A stretch of DNA of 64,000 bases from positions 3,534,001 to 3,598,000 of the forward strand of contig NZ_CP107819.1 in the NCBI RefSeq assembly GCF_036346295.1. Direction: 5' to 3'. The first letter of the stretch is position 1. Each line of letters starts with the position of its first letter. Shown piece by piece: positions 50,801 to 60,013 of the stretch. The translations under genes were made by a program, and so were the position numbers. Origin of the DNA: Streptomyces sp. NBC_00536. Its GTDB lineage: Bacteria; Actinomycetota; Actinomycetes; Streptomycetales; Streptomycetaceae. Under the pieces are notes generated by a model, which was not told the origin of the DNA, did no database searches, and saw nothing but the letters and a program-made list of their open reading frames with translations.

Positions 50801-53800
50801 AGCGGGAGATGGCCCGGCTGTGGGAGGACGTGCTCGCGGTCACCGGGATCGGCGTCGAGGACGACTTCTTCGCACTCGGCGGGCACTCGCTGCTCCTCAC
50901 CCGGCTGCTGTCCCGCGTGGCGGAGAGCTTCGGCGTCCGCCTCAGCATGCGCGAGGTCTTCCAGGACCCGACCGTCTCCGGCTTCCTGCGGCAGCTCGCG
51001 GACGGGGTGCGGGAACCGGCGGTGGCGGAGCCGCCGATGGCCGCGTCGACCGCCGACGGCGACGGGCTCCATGGCCTGTCGCTCGTACAGCGGCGCCTGT
51101 GGTTCGTGGACCAGGTCCAGCCCGGCGACGTCTCGTACAACATGTCGGCGGTGCTGCGGGTGCGCGGCACGCTCGACGCGTCCTGCCTGCAGTCCGCGCT
51201 CGACGTGGTGGTGGCCCGGCACGGAGCGCTGCGGACCCGGTTCCCGGTCCGCGACGGCGACCCCGTCCAGGAGGTCCTCCCCGACGCCCGCGTCCTGGTG
51301 AAGACGGTCGACCTGCGGGAGCGGCCCGACGCCGGGCAGCTCGGGCAGGCCTACGCGGCCGCCGAGACCCGCAGGCCGTTCGACCTGTCGGCCGCGCCGC
51401 TGATGCGCTGCGTCCTGGTCCGCACGGGCGAGGCCGAGCAGCTGGTGGTCTTCACCGTGCACCACATCGTCTTCGACGGCTGGTCCGCGGGCGTCTTCCT
51501 GGAGGACCTCTCCCTCGCCCTGGAGGGCACGGCCCCGGACACCCCGGTGGCCCAGTTCACGGACCTGGTGTCCTGGGAACGCACCGCCCTCGACAGCGGC
51601 GAGCAGGACCGGCTGGTCGCCTGGTGGAAGGAGACGCTGGCCGGCGCGCCCACGGTGCTGGAGCTGCCGACGGACCGGGTCCGTCCCGCGGTGCAGACGC
51701 ACCGCGGAGCACGGACCCAGTTCACGGTCCCGGCGGAGGTGGTCTCCGGGCTGGAGACGCTGGGCCGCGCCGCGGGGACCACGATGTTCATGACCCTGCT
51801 GTCCGCCTTCGGCCTGGTCCTCTCCCGGCACGCGGGCCAGGACGAGGTGCTGGTCGGCACACCGGTGGCCTTCCGCCCCCGATCGGAGTTCGAACACTCC
51901 GTCGGCTGCTTCCTCAACACCGTCCTGATGAAGGTGGACACCGCCGGTGCGCCGACCTTCACCGAGCTGCTGGCCCGGGTGAAGGAGATGTCACTGGCGG
52001 CCTTCGACCACCAGCAGGCCCCCTTCGAACGGCTGGTCGCCGAACTCGCCCCCGACCACGACCTCAGCCGCAACCCGCTCTACCAGGTGCTGTTCGCCCT
52101 CCAGAACGTGCCGACGGTGCCCCTGCGCGTACCCGGCCAGGAGGTCGAGGCGCTGCTGAGCACCGAGGCCCGCGCCCAATGCGACATCAGCCTCCGCTTC
52201 ACCCAGGGCGAGCACGGCCTGGTCGGCGTCATCGACTACGACCTCGACCTCTTCGACGAGGCGACGATGGTCCGGCTGATCGCTCACCTGGGCCACGTAC
52301 TGGCGCAGGTGGCCGGTGATCCGGGTGTGCCGCTGCGCCGCCTGACCCTGACCGGCCCGGCCGAACGCGAGCTGCTGCTCGAACGCTGGAACGACACCGC
52401 GGTACCCCACCCGCTGGAGCGCACCCTCACCGAGTTCATCGTGGAGCAGGCCCGCCGGACACCCCTGGCGCCCGCGGTCCGCTTCGAGGACGAGGAACTC
52501 ACCTACGGGGAGCTGGACCGCCGCGCCAACTGGCTGGCCCATCGACTGCGCGAGCTGGGGGTGGGGCCGGACGTCGTCGTCGGCGTCCACCTGGACCGGT
52601 CCGTGGAGCTGATGGTCGCTCTGCTCGCCGTGCTGAAGGCGGGCGGCGCCTATCTCCCCCTGGAGCCCGGCCATCCGCTGGAGCGGCTGCGCACGATGGT
52701 CCGCGCCAGCGCGGTACCGGTGGTCCTCACGGGCCGCGCGTCCGTGGGCACCTTCGCCGCGGACGGCTGCGCCGAGATCGTGGTGGGCGAGGAGACCGAC
52801 GAGGCGGCGCCGCCCCTGTCGGCGCACTCCGGGAACCTGGCCTACGTCATCTACACCTCGGGTTCGACGGGCACTCCCAAGGGGGTGCAGATCCCGCACC
52901 GCGGCATCGTCAACCGGTTGCTGTGGATGCAGGACGAATACGCTCTGGCTCCCGGTGACCGCGTGCTGCACAAGACGCCGATCAGCTTCGACGTCTCGGT
53001 GTGGGAGCTGTTCTGGCCCCTGATGACCGGGTCCTGCCTGGTCCTGGCCGCCCCGCGGCGGCACCGCGAGCCGCAGTACCTGGCGGAACTGATGGCCGCG
53101 ACGGGGGTCACCGTCTGCCACTTCGTCCCGGTGATGCTGCGGGCGTTCCTGGAGACCCCGGAGGCGGCGCGGCTGCACGCGCTGCGGCTGATCGTGTGCA
53201 GCGGCGAGGAACTGCCCACCGAGGTCGCGCAGTTGTGCCGACGCACGCTCGACGCCCGGCTGGAGAACCTCTACGGGCCGACGGAAGCGTCCGTGGACGT
53301 CACGTCCTGGACCTGCGAGCCCGACGGGCAGGCACCACGCGTCCCGATCGGCACGCCGATCGCCAACACCCGGACCTACGTGCTGGACGAGGGTCTCGCC
53401 CCGGTTCCCGTCGGCGTGGCCGGTGAGCTGTACCTCGGCGGCGAAGGCCTGGCCCGCGGCTACCACGGGCGGCCCGCGCTGACCGCGGAGCGGTTCGTCG
53501 CCGCCCCCTTCGGCCCGCCCGGCACCCGGCTCTACCGGACGGGTGACCGCGCGCGCTGGCTGCCCGGCGGCCGGCTGGAGTTCCTGGGCCGCCTGGACCA
53601 CCAGGTCAAGGTCCGCGGGTTCCGCATCGAACTCGGCGAGATCGAGCAGGTGCTCGCCCGGCACGACGCGGTCGAGCAGGCGCTGGCGCTCGTACGGGAG
53701 GACCGGCCCGGCGACCGTCGCCTCGTGGCCTATGCGGTGGTGCGGCCCGGGACACCGGAGCCGCCGACCGCCGAGCTGCTGGCACTGGCGGCCCTGCACC

Positions 53801-54240
53801 TGCCGAAGTACATGGTGCCCTCGTCCGTGGTGCTGCTCGACGCGTTCCCCGTGACTTCCAGCGGCAAGGTGGACCGCAAGGCCCTCCCCGCGCCGGCCGC
53901 CGAGCGGGAGACGCCCTCGCGCGCACCCGCGACGGAGGCCGAGCGGATCCTGGCCGCCCTGTGGGAGGACGTGCTCGGCACCGGCGGTATCGGAGCCGAC
54001 GCCGACTTCTTCGAGCTCGGCGGTGACTCCATGCACGCCATCGCCGTCGTGGGCCGCGCCCGGCGCAGCGGCTTCTCGTTCACGGTCGAGGAGATGTTCC
54101 GTACCCCCACCGTGGCGGCGCTGGCCGTACACCACGGCCCCGACGTCCCTGCCCCAACGAACAACACCCCATTGCCCGATGCCCTCGGCGAGTTCTTCCT
54201 CATGTCCGAAGAGGACCGAGCCCGCCTGTACGAAGCCTGA
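47869..54240 (+). CDS. NRPS, C-A-T-C-A-T
   Basis: A 2123-residue two-module synthetase. C1 (about 5-430, HHIVFDG near 132), A1 (about 455-960, FTSGSTG near 607), T1 (LGGHSL near 1002), C2 (about 1060-1500, HHIVFDG near 1197), A2 (about 1525-2000, YTSGSTG near 1661), T2 (LGGDSM near 2049). A1 is unusual: the region that normally holds the amine-binding Asp reads 'YEVLMRDLLTPMWVGA', resembling Lys2-type or non-alpha-amino acid domains, and the a5 motif is YGATET. A2 reads D-V-W-H-V-S-L-V-D, a serine code. C1 and C2 are nearly identical by eye. GTG at 47869 follows AAGGGGAAG. Confidence 0.94.
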   Translation: MSAQFVELSSIQRRMWFVDQVQPGDVSYNMPVVLRVRGTLDESSLQSALDAVVARHGSLRTRFLVRDGDPVQEVLPDARVPVDVVDLRGRPDAGELAHAYVSGETQRPFDLSAAPLMRCALVRTGEAEQLVVFTVHHIVFDGWSAGVFFDDLSRALEGTAPDTPVAQFTEMVAWERAALDSGEQDETVAWWKEQLAGAPTVLELVTDRARPAVQAHRGATRRFTVPADVVSGLESLGRSAGATMFMTLLSAFGLVLSRHAGQDEVLVGAPVAFRPRSEFERSVGCFLNTVPMRVDTAGAPTFSELLARVKEMSLAAYDHQQAPFERLVAALSPEHDLSRNPLVQVLLNFDGEPQPPVFPGCTVEHVPNETVSAKFDLTLYVKSSEGRLLLDLVYDADLFTDTRIGWLLEQTGELLSQVSRNPHRPVGGYPLLSRESSAKLPDPYEPLTPHWPGSLLDRLAKVVDTDPDRIAMSAADGDWTYRQLDRAANQLARRLRAAGVQRGDLVGILISRDPSTQVAMLAAMKCAAPFVIMDSTMPAARLAQCLEVSTPKALVITRGCTDLADEVSEVAAVSAEVIRMDAGADWTSLPGESITTGLGPADTIYAVFTSGSTGTPKCVLTRHDAVMHFLDWYETSQQLCSEDRFAVLAGLGYEVLMRDLLTPMWVGAMSVFPEHDRLDFPATSRWLGESAASVVHLTPPYANELAAAMPPGGKLPHMRLVGINGDVLRRSTAVAWAAMAPDSILINIYGATETPQVISALSLRDPDSPDGILPFSSKSPIGPGITGIQILCVNPAGELCAEGEIGELVVRTPYLASYLRGEAGGFTTSPWTGDPEDRIYRTGDRVRYLGEGCAEFVGRVDHQIKLRGHRIEPGDIEGVLVGHEGVGQALVLVREDRPGDRRLVAYVTAVPGAEPPSPAALRKRTSAALPKQMVPSAFIVLPGFPLNHNGKVDRAALPAPSGETECDEGSRPPATDAEREMARLWEDVLAVTGIGVEDDFFALGGHSLLLTRLLSRVAESFGVRLSMREVFQDPTVSGFLRQLADGVREPAVAEPPMAASTADGDGLHGLSLVQRRLWFVDQVQPGDVSYNMSAVLRVRGTLDASCLQSALDVVVARHGALRTRFPVRDGDPVQEVLPDARVLVKTVDLRERPDAGQLGQAYAAAETRRPFDLSAAPLMRCVLVRTGEAEQLVVFTVHHIVFDGWSAGVFLEDLSLALEGTAPDTPVAQFTDLVSWERTALDSGEQDRLVAWWKETLAGAPTVLELPTDRVRPAVQTHRGARTQFTVPAEVVSGLETLGRAAGTTMFMTLLSAFGLVLSRHAGQDEVLVGTPVAFRPRSEFEHSVGCFLNTVLMKVDTAGAPTFTELLARVKEMSLAAFDHQQAPFERLVAELAPDHDLSRNPLYQVLFALQNVPTVPLRVPGQEVEALLSTEARAQCDISLRFTQGEHGLVGVIDYDLDLFDEATMVRLIAHLGHVLAQVAGDPGVPLRRLTLTGPAERELLLERWNDTAVPHPLERTLTEFIVEQARRTPLAPAVRFEDEELTYGELDRRANWLAHRLRELGVGPDVVVGVHLDRSVELMVALLAVLKAGGAYLPLEPGHPLERLRTMVRASAVPVVLTGRASVGTFAADGCAEIVVGEETDEAAPPLSAHSGNLAYVIYTSGSTGTPKGVQIPHRGIVNRLLWMQDEYALAPGDRVLHKTPISFDVSVWELFWPLMTGSCLVLAAPRRHREPQYLAELMAATGVTVCHFVPVMLRAFLETPEAARLHALRLIVCSGEELPTEVAQLCRRTLDARLENLYGPTEASVDVTSWTCEPDGQAPRVPIGTPIANTRTYVLDEGLAPVPVGVAGELYLGGEGLARGYHGRPALTAERFVAAPFGPPGTRLYRTGDRARWLPGGRLEFLGRLDHQVKVRGFRIELGEIEQVLARHDAVEQALALVREDRPGDRRLVAYAVVRPGTPEPPTAELLALAALHLPKYMVPSSVVLLDAFPVTSSGKVDRKALPAPAAERETPSRAPATEAERILAALWEDVLGTGGIGADADFFELGGDSMHAIAVVGRARRSGFSFTVEEMFRTPTVAALAVHHGPDVPAPTNNTPLPDALGEFFLMSEEDRARLYEA

Positions 54241-54259
54241 CCGGCGGGAGCTGAACACC

Positions 54260-57200
54260 ATGGCGATCAACGACGCTTACCCGCTCACGCGGCTGCAGTC
54301 CGGGATGCTGTACCACAGCCATCTCGACACCACCGGAACCACCTATCACGACCTGTCGAGCCTGAAGATCTCCGGGCCCTTCGACGCGTCCCGGCTCCGG
54401 AGCGTGCTCGCCGCGCTCCTGGCGGGCCACGACATCCTGCGCAGCGGCGTGGAGCTGACCCGGTTCAGCGAGCCCATGCAGCTCGTGCACGACCACGTCG
54501 AACCCCCGCTCACCGTCGAGGACCTGACCGGTCTGACCGCTGTCGGCCAGGACGCGCACATCACCTCGTGGCGCGCCGCGGAGAAGGCCCGGCCGTTCGA
54601 CCTGGCGACGCCGCCGCTGCTGCGCGTCCACGCGCAGCTGGTGGGCGACACCTCGTTCTGGCTCAACCTGAGCTTCCACCACGCGATCCTCGACGGGTGG
54701 AGCCTGTCGCTGCTGACCTCGTGGCTCCTGACGGAGTACGACCGCTCGCTCGCCGGGCACACGCCCCGGCCGCCGCGGCTCGCCTCCCGCTTCCGCGACC
54801 TCGTCCGGCTGGAGCGCGAGGCGCTGGCCGACGGGACGTCCCGCGACTACTGGCGCGACCTGCTGGCGGACACGGAGGTACTGGAGCTGCCCCGCTGGGG
54901 CGACACCGGGCGCACCCCTGCGATCGAGGAGGGCGCGGAGCGGTCGGCGCGGGTGCACCGCGTGGCGTTCCGTCCGGAACTCACCGAACAGCTCAAGGGT
55001 TTCGCCGCGGGCGCCAAGGTGGCCACGAAGGCCGCCCTGTACGCGGCGCACGCCGGAGTGCTCTCCCGGATGTCGGGCCGGCAGCGCGTGATCACCGGGC
55101 GGGTGGCCAACTGCCGCCCGGAGAGCCCCGACGCGGACCGGATGATCGGCCTGTTCCTCAACAGCGTTCCGCTGGTCCTGGACACCGGCCGCACCAGCTG
55201 GCGCGACCTGGCCCGCCAGGTGCACCACGCGGAGGTCGAGGCGCTCGCCCACCGGCGCTATCCCCTCGGCCAGATGCAGCGCGACCTGAACCGGGACTCA
55301 CTGTTCGAGACCCTGGTCGACTACCGGGCGATGCGCAGCTACGGCGGCCTGTCCCTGACCCATCTGACCATCGAGGACACGAACTTCTTCGAGCAGACCA
55401 ACTTCCCGTTCACCGCGAACTTCGGCGCCGACCCGAACACCGGTGAGATCGGTCTCGGCATCAACTACGACGAGGCCGAGTTCCCGGCGGAGCAGATCGA
55501 GGCCATCGGCGGCTACTACGCCGCGGCGCTGGAGGCCATGGTCGACGACCCGGCCGCCCCGGTGTCCGCTGCGCCGCTGCTGAGCACGGCCGAGACCACC
55601 CGGCAGCTCAAGGAGTGGAACGACACGGCCGCGGAGTTCCCGCTGGACCGTCCCCTGCCGTCCCTCCTGGCCGAGGCCGCCGAGCGGTACCCGGACAAGG
55701 TCGCCCTGACCTGCGGGGACCGGGAAGTGACCTATGCCGGGCTGTACCAGCGGGTGAACCGGCTGGCCTGGCAGCTGCGCGAGCGCGGTGTCGGCCCGGA
55801 CGTGGTCGTGGGCGTGTCCATGCGGCGGTCGGTGGACCTGATCACCGCCGTGCTCGCGGTGCTCTGGGCCGGAGGCGCGTACCTGCCGCTGGACCCGGAC
55901 TACCCGGCCGACCGGCTGGCGTACATGCTGGCCGACTCGAAGGCCGCGCTGGTGCTCGCCGACCCCGGATCGGAGCTTCCCGCCTCCGGGGCCACGGTGC
56001 TGACGATCACCCCGGACAGCGCGGCGGACGGCCTGGGCGGCGTGTTCTCCTCCGGCCTGCGGGCGGACAACCTCGCCTACGTGATCTACACCTCCGGTTC
56101 GACGGGCCGGCCCAAGGGCGTGCAGATCCCGCACCGCGCGCTGGTGAACCTGCTCCGGTCCATGATCCGCGAGACGGGCCTCACCCACGCGGACCGCTGG
56201 CTGGCCGTCACCTCCCTGTCCTTCGACATCGCGGGTCTGGAGGTCTTCGCCCCGCTGCTGGTGGGCGCCGAACTCCGCGTGCTCGCGGACGACGCCGCGC
56301 ACGCGACCGCGCTCGTCAGCGAGGTCAGGCGGGCCACCATCGCCCAGGCCACCCCCTCGGCCTGGCGGATGCTCGTCGACGCCGGGCTCGGTGAGGAGCC
56401 CGGGATCCGGGCCGTGTGCGGAGGCGAGGCCCTGCCCGCCGACCTCGCGGAACAGCTCGCCGTACGCATGGGCTCGGTGTGGAACGCCTACGGGCCGACC
56501 GAGACCACCATCTGGTCCTGCCTGCAGCCCGTACGCCCCGGCGAGGCGGTGACCATCGGCACGCCGCTGGCCAACACCCAGGTGTACGTCCTGGACGAGA
56601 CCCTGCGCCCGGTCCCGATCGGTGTGCCCGGCGAGCTGTACATCGGCGGTGACGGCGTGGCCCGCGGCTACCGCGACCGGACCGACCTGACGGCGGCGCG
56701 CTTCGTGGCCGACCCCTTCGGCCGTACCGGCGGCCGGCTGTTCCGCACCGGCGACACCGTGCGCCGCCGTCCGGACGGCCGGATCGACTTCATCGGCCGC
56801 TCCGACTACCAGGTCAAGATCCGCGGGTTCCGGATCGAACTCGGCGAGATCGAGTCGGTGCTCCGCACCCACCCGTCCGTCGGCCAGGTCGTGGTCGTGC
56901 CGCGCCCCGACGGCCTCGGCGGTCACCAGCTCGTCGCCCACCTCGTGGGCGCGGCCGGGACCGGGGCCGAGACCGGGGCCGCCACTCCACAGGAACTCCG
57001 CGCCCATGTGGCCGCCCACGTCCCCGACTACATGGTGCCGTCGGCGTACATGTGGCTCGACGCCTACCCGCTCACTCCGAACGGGAAGATCGACCGGGCG
57101 GCCCTCCCGGACCCCGACCGCGGCGCCACCGCCGCCGGAGAGATCGTCGAACTCTCCACCGACACACAGCGACTGGTCGCCAAGCTGTGGGCGGAGGAAC

Positions 57201-58231
57201 TCGGCGTGGACCGGATCGGCGCCGACGACACCTTCCGGGACCTCGGCGGATACTCCATCGCCGCACTCCGGGTCGTCCTGCGGGTCAAGGAGGCCACCGG
57301 CCACGAGGTCCCGCTGGCCAGCCTGCTCACCGGCGCGACGGTCGCCACCATCGCGGCGGCCATCGACAGCGGCACCGAGGAACAGGCCTCCGTCCTGGTC
57401 CCGCTGAACGGGTCCCCCGCCTCGGACGAGCGGCCCCTGTTCCTCATCCACCCGCTGGGCGGGACGGTGTTCTGCTACGGGTCGCTCAGCGACTCCCTGC
57501 CCGCGGACCTGCCGACCTTCGGCATCCAGGCCTACGACCACCTCGGCCCCGACGGCCCGCGCCCCGCGACCATCGAGGACATAGCCGAGCACTACATGCG
57601 CGTGGTGCGCGCCGTACAGCCCGAAGGGCCGTACCGGTTCGGCGGCTGGTGCATGGGCGGCGCCGTCGCCTACGCCATGGCCCGCCAGGTGGAGCGGGAA
57701 GGCGGCGAGGTGGAGGCACTGGCCCTCATCGACTCCAGCATCGCCGATCCGGTCCCGCCCGCGTGGGTGGACGACGACGCCGCGGCGATCCTCGGCGCCT
57801 TCGCCGACAAGCTGCCGATCACGCTGGCCGAACTCCAGCGGATCCCGTCCGAACGACGCCTCCAGCACGCCCTGTCGCTCGCCGAGGGACACCTGGCCCG
57901 CCCCGACGTGGGCAGCGTCGACGACCTGCGCCGTCTGGTGCAGCTCTACCAGCGCCACGCCAAGGCACTGCTGGACTACCGCGACCAGGACCACGTCCCG
58001 TACCGCGGCAGCGCCGTCGTCATCCGGGGCGAGGAAGCCCCGCACACCCGGCCCGATCTGGGCTGGGGCGCCAAGGTCGCGGGTCCGCTGGTGGTGCTCG
58101 AAACCCCGGGCGATCACCGGAGCCTGCTGATGAAGGAGAACACGGACGACCTGGCCGAACGGCTGGTGGTCGCCCTGCGCGAGGGCGTGCACGCGCTCCA
58201 CCGCTTCACCGGTGCGAAAGTCGCGCGCTGA
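54260..58231 (+). CDS. NRPS, C-A-T-TE with Cys thioesterase
   Basis: A 1323-residue termination module. Condensation about 5-440 (HHAILDG near 139), adenylation about 465-960 (YTSGSTG near 610), carrier (LGGYSI near 994), thioesterase about 1055-1323. The pocket reads D-I-L-Q-V-G-A-I-W, close to glycine codes apart from Ala at the seventh place. The thioesterase nucleophile is Cys1131 in 'GWCMGG' instead of Ser; the catalytic His is in 'GDHRSLL' near 1283. Cys thioesterases are known in pathways forming strained beta-lactone or beta-lactam rings. ATG at 54260 follows GGGAG, 19 bases after the previous NRPS stop. Confidence 0.94.
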   Translation: MAINDAYPLTRLQSGMLYHSHLDTTGTTYHDLSSLKISGPFDASRLRSVLAALLAGHDILRSGVELTRFSEPMQLVHDHVEPPLTVEDLTGLTAVGQDAHITSWRAAEKARPFDLATPPLLRVHAQLVGDTSFWLNLSFHHAILDGWSLSLLTSWLLTEYDRSLAGHTPRPPRLASRFRDLVRLEREALADGTSRDYWRDLLADTEVLELPRWGDTGRTPAIEEGAERSARVHRVAFRPELTEQLKGFAAGAKVATKAALYAAHAGVLSRMSGRQRVITGRVANCRPESPDADRMIGLFLNSVPLVLDTGRTSWRDLARQVHHAEVEALAHRRYPLGQMQRDLNRDSLFETLVDYRAMRSYGGLSLTHLTIEDTNFFEQTNFPFTANFGADPNTGEIGLGINYDEAEFPAEQIEAIGGYYAAALEAMVDDPAAPVSAAPLLSTAETTRQLKEWNDTAAEFPLDRPLPSLLAEAAERYPDKVALTCGDREVTYAGLYQRVNRLAWQLRERGVGPDVVVGVSMRRSVDLITAVLAVLWAGGAYLPLDPDYPADRLAYMLADSKAALVLADPGSELPASGATVLTITPDSAADGLGGVFSSGLRADNLAYVIYTSGSTGRPKGVQIPHRALVNLLRSMIRETGLTHADRWLAVTSLSFDIAGLEVFAPLLVGAELRVLADDAAHATALVSEVRRATIAQATPSAWRMLVDAGLGEEPGIRAVCGGEALPADLAEQLAVRMGSVWNAYGPTETTIWSCLQPVRPGEAVTIGTPLANTQVYVLDETLRPVPIGVPGELYIGGDGVARGYRDRTDLTAARFVADPFGRTGGRLFRTGDTVRRRPDGRIDFIGRSDYQVKIRGFRIELGEIESVLRTHPSVGQVVVVPRPDGLGGHQLVAHLVGAAGTGAETGAATPQELRAHVAAHVPDYMVPSAYMWLDAYPLTPNGKIDRAALPDPDRGATAAGEIVELSTDTQRLVAKLWAEELGVDRIGADDTFRDLGGYSIAALRVVLRVKEATGHEVPLASLLTGATVATIAAAIDSGTEEQASVLVPLNGSPASDERPLFLIHPLGGTVFCYGSLSDSLPADLPTFGIQAYDHLGPDGPRPATIEDIAEHYMRVVRAVQPEGPYRFGGWCMGGAVAYAMARQVEREGGEVEALALIDSSIADPVPPAWVDDDAAAILGAFADKLPITLAELQRIPSERRLQHALSLAEGHLARPDVGSVDDLRRLVQLYQRHAKALLDYRDQDHVPYRGSAVVIRGEEAPHTRPDLGWGAKVAGPLVVLETPGDHRSLLMKENTDDLAERLVVALREGVHALHRFTGAKVAR

Positions 58232-58283
58232 TGACGAGTCGATCGCATACGGTCGGCCGCACCCATTTCTCCTGGAGGTCCCG

Positions 58284-59996
58284 ATGACGTCTCTTTCCCC
58301 CCTTTCCGACCCTTCCGACGCTCCCCTTCCCGACTGGGCGTACGGCGTCCGCCGCCTCGTGGTGTTCAGCGGTGCGGGACTGTCCACCGACTCCGGCATC
58401 CAGGACTTCCGCGGCCCTTCCGGCGTCTGGACCCTGAGCCCGGGCCAGCAGACCAAGCACACCTACCAGGCGTTCATGACGGACCCCGATCTCCGCGTGA
58501 GCTATTGGAAGACGCGCTACGAGCACACCGTCTGGGAAGCCGAACCCAACGCGGGCCACCGCGCGGTGGCCACGCTGGCGGACTCGGACATCGACACCAC
58601 GGTGGTCACCCAGAACACGGACGGCCTGCACCAGCTCGCCGGCACCCCGGCCGACCGGGTGGTCGAGCTGCACGGCACCATGCGCACCACCCTGTGCGTG
58701 GCCTGCGGGTACCGCGGGCCCACCACGGACGTGCTGACCAGGATCGCGGCGGGCGAGGCGACGCCGTCCTGCCCGGAGTGCGGCGGGATCCAGAAGACCG
58801 CCAGCACCATGTTCGGGCAGACCATGTCGCCCGAGGTGTTCTCCCGGGCGCAGGAGGCCGTCACCTCCTGCGACCTGATCCTCGCCACCGGGACGACGCT
58901 GACCGTCGAACCGGCGGGCTCCCTCTGCGCGGCCGCGGTCCACGCCGGGGCGACCCTGGTCATCGTCAACTGGGACCCGACCCCCTACGACGCCATCGCC
59001 ACCGACCTCATCCGCGACCCTCTCGGCGAGGCCCTGCCCCGCATCGTGGCCCAGCTGCGCGCGGCGGCCGCCGCCTCCGCGGCCGGGTCACCGGGACCGG
59101 AGGCGGCCCGGGGCCGGTCCGGGGGCACGCAAGAGCCGCTGGTCCTGCGGGAGATGGACCGCCTGCGGGGCTCCGCGGAGGCGTACGGACTTCTCCTGGC
59201 CCCCCAGGTGCTGGAGAGCGCCGTGGCCACCGCCGCGCTGTGCGGGGCGGCGGACGAGGAGGCGGCCCTGGGGGCGCTCGGGCACATCCAGGCCCTGGAG
59301 GACCCGGCCCTGCGACTGCGGACCGCGCAGTGGCTGCGCACGGAGTTCCCGCCGGCCCCTGAGTCCGCTGAGTCCTCGCCGGCCCCGGAGTCCTCGCCGT
59401 CCTACTGGAACGAGGCGCTCCCGGACACGCCGACCGAGGACCTCCTCGCCGTCCTCGTCACCCCCCGGTTCCTCATGAGCACGATGATGGAAACCACCGA
59501 GGAGCAGGACCGCAGGGCACTGACCGTGCTGGCGCGCGCCGCCGAGACCCGCCCCGGAGTCCGGGCCCGCCTGGCCGAGCTGGTGTCCCTGCTGCCGGGG
59601 GTCTCCCCCATGGCCATCGAGGTGGCGCTCAGCAGCGGCTACGCGGCCCCGCTCGCCGAGGCGCTGACCGCCCTCGCCGAGAAGCACCCCGCCCTCCCGG
59701 CCGACCTGCTGGACGCCGTACCCGCCGGGGTCACGGTCTTCGGCGAGTTCCCCGTGCTGCTGGCGGAAAGCCTGGTGGACGCGTACGAGCTGCGCGCGAA
59801 GACGCAGAACGGCCTGCGGGGACTCACCAAGACGCTCGTCGGCCTGTCCGGGCGGCTGGCCGACCTGGGCCGGGGAGAGCAGGCCTTGGCCGCGGCCCGG
59901 CGGGCCGTGGAGAACGCCGCCCGGCTCGAAGACGGGCAGGAGTGGCAGGCCCACGCCGCCCAGGCGCTGGACCGGGCCACCCAACTGACCACATGA
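58284..59996 (+). CDS. Sir2-family NAD-dependent protein with large C-terminal region
   Basis: A 570-residue protein. Residues about 20-270 form a Sir2 domain: 'GAGLSTDSGIQDFRG', 'TQNTDGLH', catalytic His130 in 'VELHGT', zinc Cys pairs (CVACG, CPECG) and 'NWDPTPYD'. Catalytic residues are intact, so NAD-dependent deacylation is possible. The C-terminal 300 residues are helical and repetitive, like TPR-type scaffolds; I recognise no family. ATG at 58284 follows CTGGAGGTC. A sirtuin inside an NRPS operon is unusual; it might remove an acyl protecting group or regulate acylated enzymes. Confidence 0.85.
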   Translation: MTSLSPLSDPSDAPLPDWAYGVRRLVVFSGAGLSTDSGIQDFRGPSGVWTLSPGQQTKHTYQAFMTDPDLRVSYWKTRYEHTVWEAEPNAGHRAVATLADSDIDTTVVTQNTDGLHQLAGTPADRVVELHGTMRTTLCVACGYRGPTTDVLTRIAAGEATPSCPECGGIQKTASTMFGQTMSPEVFSRAQEAVTSCDLILATGTTLTVEPAGSLCAAAVHAGATLVIVNWDPTPYDAIATDLIRDPLGEALPRIVAQLRAAAAASAAGSPGPEAARGRSGGTQEPLVLREMDRLRGSAEAYGLLLAPQVLESAVATAALCGAADEEAALGALGHIQALEDPALRLRTAQWLRTEFPPAPESAESSPAPESSPSYWNEALPDTPTEDLLAVLVTPRFLMSTMMETTEEQDRRALTVLARAAETRPGVRARLAELVSLLPGVSPMAIEVALSSGYAAPLAEALTALAEKHPALPADLLDAVPAGVTVFGEFPVLLAESLVDAYELRAKTQNGLRGLTKTLVGLSGRLADLGRGEQALAAARRAVENAARLEDGQEWQAHAAQALDRATQLTT

Positions 59997-60013
59997 CAAC
60001 AGAAGGAAGCACC

